This document shows, piece by piece, positions 43,206 to 46,705 of a DNA stretch of 46,705 nt. The notes beneath the pieces were generated by a model. The model made no database searches. It worked only from the letters and a program-made list of their open reading frames with translations, and was not told the DNA's origin. The position numbers and the translations under genes were made by a program. Source of the DNA: Sulfuricella sp035530375 (GTDB lineage Bacteria; Pseudomonadota; Gammaproteobacteria; Burkholderiales; Sulfuricellaceae); assembly GCA_035530375.1 (NCBI GenBank), contig DATKUY010000029.1:1-46705 (forward strand), in the 5' to 3' direction. The stretch's first letter is position 1; the number at the start of each line of letters is the position of its first letter.

Positions 43206-43938
43206 CTTTTCCACACGCGAGGTGCAGTTCTACCTCTCCTCCGCCTACCCATGCAGCTACCTGCCTGGACGGATGGCTCGCTCGCTGGTGGCCACACCCA
43301 ACGAGCTTGTCGACAGCGCGATTTATGATGAACTGATCCACCTCGGCTTCCGCCGCAGCGGTGCATACAATTACCGTCCGCAGTGCAGCCAGTGCGAAGC
43401 CTGCGTGCCGGTGCGGCTGGCAGTTGGCGAGTTCGAGAAGAACCGCGTTCAGCGCCGCGCCTGGAAAACCCACTCGTGGCTCAGGGCGGTGCCGCGCGAA
43501 CTGGCCTACGATGCCGGGCATCACCGGCTCTACCTGCGCTACCAGGCGGCGCGCCACGCCGGCGGCGGCATGGATCAGGACGACCGGGAACAGTATGAGC
43601 GTTTCCTGCTGCAAAGCCATGTCACCACTAACCTGATCGAGTTCCGCGAGGGCGATACCCTGCGCATGGTCAGCCTGATCGACAAAGTGAGCGACGGCCT
43701 GTCCTCGGTTTATACTTTCTACGACCCCGACCTGCCCCGCGCCAGCTTCGGCACCTACAATATCCTGTGGCAGGCCGCGCTATGCTGCGAGCTGGGCCTG
43801 CCTTACCTGTATCTGGGCTACTGGATAGAGCAAAGCCGCAAGATGGCCTACAAGATCAACTATCAACCGCTGGAAGGGCTGATCGAAGGCCGCTGGCAGC
43901 GATTGCCTCCGAAATCGGAACTGACAAAACCGGAATAA
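43189..43938 (+). CDS. bpt: Leucyl-tRNA-protein transferase Bpt (arginyltransferase-like)
   Basis: Bpt adds Leu to proteins with N-terminal Asp or Glu, completing the bacterial N-degron pathway together with Aat. The 249-residue protein starts MTLLNDFSTREVQFYLSS. It contains PCSYLPGRMARSLV, the Cys cluster YRPQCSQCEACVPVRL near residues 62-77, and SLIDKVSDGLSSVYTFYDPD. Length and motifs fit the ATE/Bpt family. It overlaps aat upstream and is seven bases from thyA downstream. Confidence 0.95.
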   Translation: MTLLNDFSTREVQFYLSSAYPCSYLPGRMARSLVATPNELVDSAIYDELIHLGFRRSGAYNYRPQCSQCEACVPVRLAVGEFEKNRVQRRAWKTHSWLRAVPRELAYDAGHHRLYLRYQAARHAGGGMDQDDREQYERFLLQSHVTTNLIEFREGDTLRMVSLIDKVSDGLSSVYTFYDPDLPRASFGTYNILWQAALCCELGLPYLYLGYWIEQSRKMAYKINYQPLEGLIEGRWQRLPPKSELTKPE

Positions 43939-43945
43939 AATAAAA

Positions 43946-44740
43946 ATGCGCCAATATCTAGATCTGATGCAGCATGTCCTCGGTCACGGCCACCGGAAAA
44001 CCGACCGCACTGGCACCGGCACGGTCAGCGTGTTCGGCCACCAGATGCGCTTCGACCTGAACGCCGGATTTCCCCTGGTCACCACCAAGAAATGCCATCT
44101 CAAATCCATCATCCACGAACTGCTGTGGTTCCTGAAGGGCGACACCAATATTCAGTACCTCAAGGAGAACGGCGTCAAGATTTGGGATGAATGGGCCGAT
44201 GCGAACGGCAACCTCGGCCCGGTGTACGGTTACCAGTGGCGGTCCTGGCCGACGCCGGACGGCGGCCATATCGACCAGATCAGCCAGGTGATCGAACAGA
44301 TCAAACGCACCCCGGACTCCCGGCGCCTGATCGTTTCCGCCTGGAACGTGGCCGATGTGGACAAAATGAAGCTGCCACCCTGCCACGCTTTTTTCCAATT
44401 CTACGTGGCGGATGGCAAGCTGTCCTGCCAGCTCTACCAGCGCAGCGCCGACATCTTCCTCGGCGTGCCTTTCAACATCGCCTCCTACGCCTTGCTCACC
44501 CTGATGGTGGCACAGGTGTGCGGTCTTAAGCCGGGCGATTTCGTTCACACCCTGGGCGACGCTCACCTTTATCTCAACCACCTCGACCAGGCCCGCGAAC
44601 AGCTATCGCGCGAACCGCGCCCGTTGCCGGCGATGAAACTCAATCCGGCGGTGCAGAACATTTTCGACTTCCGGTACGAAGATTTCACCCTCGAGGGCTA
44701 CGATCCCCACCCTGCCATCAAGGCGCCGGTAGCGGTATGA
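43946..44740 (+). CDS. thyA: Thymidylate synthase
   Basis: ThyA methylates dUMP to dTMP using methylenetetrahydrofolate, producing dihydrofolate. The 264-residue protein is exactly the E. coli length, with the nucleophile Cys146 in LPPCHAFFQFYV. RTGTGTVSVFGHQMRFDL lies near the N terminus, and LYQRSADIFLGVPFNIASY follows the active site. The start lies seven bases after the bpt stop. folA, which regenerates tetrahydrofolate, lies 1.5 kb downstream, separated by a chemoreceptor gene. Confidence 0.98.
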   Translation: MRQYLDLMQHVLGHGHRKTDRTGTGTVSVFGHQMRFDLNAGFPLVTTKKCHLKSIIHELLWFLKGDTNIQYLKENGVKIWDEWADANGNLGPVYGYQWRSWPTPDGGHIDQISQVIEQIKRTPDSRRLIVSAWNVADVDKMKLPPCHAFFQFYVADGKLSCQLYQRSADIFLGVPFNIASYALLTLMVAQVCGLKPGDFVHTLGDAHLYLNHLDQAREQLSREPRPLPAMKLNPAVQNIFDFRYEDFTLEGYDPHPAIKAPVAV

Positions 44741-44909
44741 ATCAATTAACTGTTGTCCATCCGGATTCATTTCGCCCGGCTTTGGCAACACCGCATTAAG
44801 AATCAGGCGTTACAATTATTGCGGCAAGTTTTCCCGCATATGGTATAAAATCGACACCATAAAAATTAAAAAAGAATTTCCAGCCTATCAACACGGAGGT
44901 TAAAACAAC

Positions 44910-46202
44910 ATGAACTGGATCAACCACAGTATCCGCAACAAACTACTTCTGATTTCCGGAACCGGGACCACGCTCCTTCTCGCTGCCGCACTAATCGGCT
45001 TGTGGCTATCCTGGAACAGCATTCTCGGCTTTGAGCAGGAAATCGGAAAACTCCAAACTGGCACGCAACAGGCTCAGACCGCACAAGCGGCAACCAATAT
45101 CCAGGTTAAAGAAACTATCGCAAGCGCCTATCAGGGCATTCGCATCAGCCTCGGTCTGATGGCGCTTGCCGTGATGACCGCATTCATCGCCTTCTTATGG
45201 ATGGTGCAAAAAAACATCCTTACCCCCGCAAATCAACTGGTTCATGACCTGGAACGGCTTGCCAAGGGAGATTTCACCACCCCGGTTTCCCGCACCACCG
45301 AGGATGAGATCGGCAATATCGCAGCCAGCGCGGAACTCATCCGCACCGACCTCGGCAGCATCTTCACCAAGATTAACGAGATTACAGTAGAAGTCTGCAG
45401 CACCGCATCCAGGCTTTCCGCCACGGCAAACCAGGTCGCATCCGGTTCCAACCAGCAGAGCGAAGTGGCCGAAGCCACGGCGGCATCGGTGGAGGAGATG
45501 GCCGTCAGCATCGCCTCCGTCGCAGAAAATGCGGACAACGTAAACCAGATTTCCCAGCGAGGCCTGGAACAGAGCGGTAAAGGCAACGAAAGCCTGTCCG
45601 AATTGATCGGAGAAATCACTACCGTGGAAACTTCCGTTGCTGAAATCGCCGATTCGGTGGCTGAATTCGTTCGCAGCACCGAGGTGATCACCAACATGAC
45701 GCAACAGGTCAAGGACATTGCGGAACAAACCAATCTGCTCGCGCTCAATGCGGCGATCGAGGCGGCGCGGGCCGGCGAACAGGGGCGCGGGTTTGCCGTG
45801 GTGGCGGACGAGGTGCGTAAACTTGCGGAAAAATCGGCGCAATCTGCCAGCCAGATCGACCAGGTCACGATAACGCTTGGCTCTCAATCCGCCGCCGTGG
45901 AAAATGCGATACAGCACAGCCAGAAATCCCTGCAAACAAGCCAGGAATACCTGGAAAATGTCGCCATGGTATTAGGCGAAGGCAACCAGTCCGTGACCGA
46001 GACCACCGAGGGTGTAGACAATATCGCCATGTCCGTCAATGAGCAGAAAGTAGCCAGCCAGGAAATTGCGCAGAATGTGGAAAAAATCGCGCAAATGGTC
46101 GAAGAAAACCGGTCGGCCATTCAGGAAAATTCTGAAGCCGCGCACCGCATGGAGCAACTGGCCGACTCGCTGCAAGGAATGGTGAGCCATTTCAAGGTTT
46201 GA
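44910..46202 (+). CDS. Methyl-accepting chemotaxis protein with minimal periplasmic region
   Basis: This 430-residue receptor has TM1 at about 11-35 and TM2 at about 78-98. Only some 40 residues of Gln/Thr-rich helix lie between them, too few for a normal ligand-binding domain. A HAMP domain follows (NILTPANQLVHDLERLAKGDF). A long coiled-coil signalling domain has the hairpin tip EQTNLLALNAAIEAARAGEQ, which contacts CheW and CheA. No C-terminal NWETF-type pentapeptide is present. GGAGG lies ten bases before the ATG and TATAAA at 44844 may be its -10. What it senses is unknown; it may respond through a partner protein or membrane state. Confidence 0.93.
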   Translation: MNWINHSIRNKLLLISGTGTTLLLAAALIGLWLSWNSILGFEQEIGKLQTGTQQAQTAQAATNIQVKETIASAYQGIRISLGLMALAVMTAFIAFLWMVQKNILTPANQLVHDLERLAKGDFTTPVSRTTEDEIGNIAASAELIRTDLGSIFTKINEITVEVCSTASRLSATANQVASGSNQQSEVAEATAASVEEMAVSIASVAENADNVNQISQRGLEQSGKGNESLSELIGEITTVETSVAEIADSVAEFVRSTEVITNMTQQVKDIAEQTNLLALNAAIEAARAGEQGRGFAVVADEVRKLAEKSAQSASQIDQVTITLGSQSAAVENAIQHSQKSLQTSQEYLENVAMVLGEGNQSVTETTEGVDNIAMSVNEQKVASQEIAQNVEKIAQMVEENRSAIQENSEAAHRMEQLADSLQGMVSHFKV

Positions 46203-46219
46203 TTGAACACGTCCCCAAC

Positions 46220-46705
46220 ATGAACAAACCACGCCTTTCCATCATCGCCGCGATGGCGAAGAACCGGGTCATCGGCACCAACAACACCCTGCCCTGGCGA
46301 CTGCCCGAAGACCTGAAGCATTTCAAGGCACTTACCAGCGGCCACCACATCCTGATGGGGCGAAAAACTTTTGACTCCCTTGGCAGACCGCTGCCAGGGC
46401 GGACATCCGTTGTCATCACCCGCTCCAGGGATTTGCAGCTTCCCGGCTGCATCGTGGCGAACTCGATCGAAGACGCCATTGCCGCCTGCAATCAGGATAA
46501 CGAGATTTTCATTATCGGCGGAGCGGAACTATACCTCCAGGCACTGGACGTCGCGGACCGGATTTACCTCACTGAAATCCAGGCAGAATTCGAAGGCGAC
46601 GCATGGTTCCCGGAATTAGACCGCGTGCAGTGGACGGAGAGCGAGCGCAGCCCATGCAAATCTGAAAGCGGGCTGGAATGCGATTTCGTGGTCTATGATA
46701 GAAAA
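46220..46705 (+). CDS. folA: Dihydrofolate reductase, 3' end cut by window
   Basis: DHFR reduces dihydrofolate to tetrahydrofolate with NADPH, pairing with ThyA. The 162 codons visible include RLSIIAAMAKNRVIG at the start, the active-site segment LPWRLPEDLKHFK with the catalytic Asp, HILMGRKTFDSLGRPLPGR, and IIGGAELY. The frame is open at the last base of the window, but 162 residues is about the full family length, so only the last few residues and the stop are missing. It lies 17 bases after the chemoreceptor stop and has a poor ribosome binding site. Confidence 0.96.
   Translation, partial: MNKPRLSIIAAMAKNRVIGTNNTLPWRLPEDLKHFKALTSGHHILMGRKTFDSLGRPLPGRTSVVITRSRDLQLPGCIVANSIEDAIAACNQDNEIFIIGGAELYLQALDVADRIYLTEIQAEFEGDAWFPELDRVQWTESERSPCKSESGLECDFVVYDRK

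Overview
The window looks like chromosome from a GC-rich betaproteobacterium, probably of the Nitrosomonadales/Sulfuricella-Gallionella type. I infer this from the protein sequences and the gene neighbourhoods (prfB-lysS, rluD-pgeF, aat-bpt, thyA-folA, sucCD next to nadE-glnB); no rRNA or other marker is present to confirm it. No tRNA, rRNA, CRISPR array or intact insertion sequence is visible.

Layout. 1-1151: the tail of a GGDEF protein, then an A/T-richer orphan gene for a membrane-anchored winged-helix-like protein. 1254-3874: prfB, with its programmed +1 frameshift, and lysS, closed by a strong bidirectional terminator. 4030-6433: three envelope proteins (Sel1-repeat protein, BamE-like lipoprotein, glycine-zipper protein). 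6570-10240: copper ATPase copA, chaperone copZ and a coupled pair of unknown genes. 10272-14943: a leftward group with a small exported protein, rimO, a ZIP metal transporter, pgeF and rluD. 15491-22540: a tightly overlapped MoxR/DUF58/DUF4381/vWA/vWA/TPR/BatD operon lying between rluD and bamD. 22957-29539: bamD, then leftward glnB, nadE, sucD, sucC and a degenerate EAL-HDOD regulator. 29690-41969: a large metal-resistance region with two parts. The first is a His-rich protein, CusF and CusCBA. The second is a SHOCT protein, a Spy-like Met/Gly-rich protein, a cysteine-poor HMA-like protein, a zinc-ribbon HD-GYP protein, a P1B ATPase with YHS-YHS-HMBD-HMBD at its N terminus, and a YHS/HMA-like protein. 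42121-46705: DUF302, aat, bpt, thyA, a chemoreceptor and folA, which runs off the window.

How it fits together. Cu(I)/Ag(I) would be pumped from cytoplasm to periplasm by the two P1B ATPases, passed to CusF and expelled by CusCBA, with Spy-like and His/Met-rich proteins buffering the periplasm. The most unusual part is 37624-41969: an HD-GYP (c-di-GMP phosphodiesterase type) protein with its own zinc ribbon is embedded in a metal-efflux operon. It lies between two proteins that share a CxxC-less HMA-like domain and a C-terminal Cys-Cys tail. A family of palindromic intergenic repeats (arms beginning ACCGCARAGG) occurs four times; one copy supplies the last codons of sucD.
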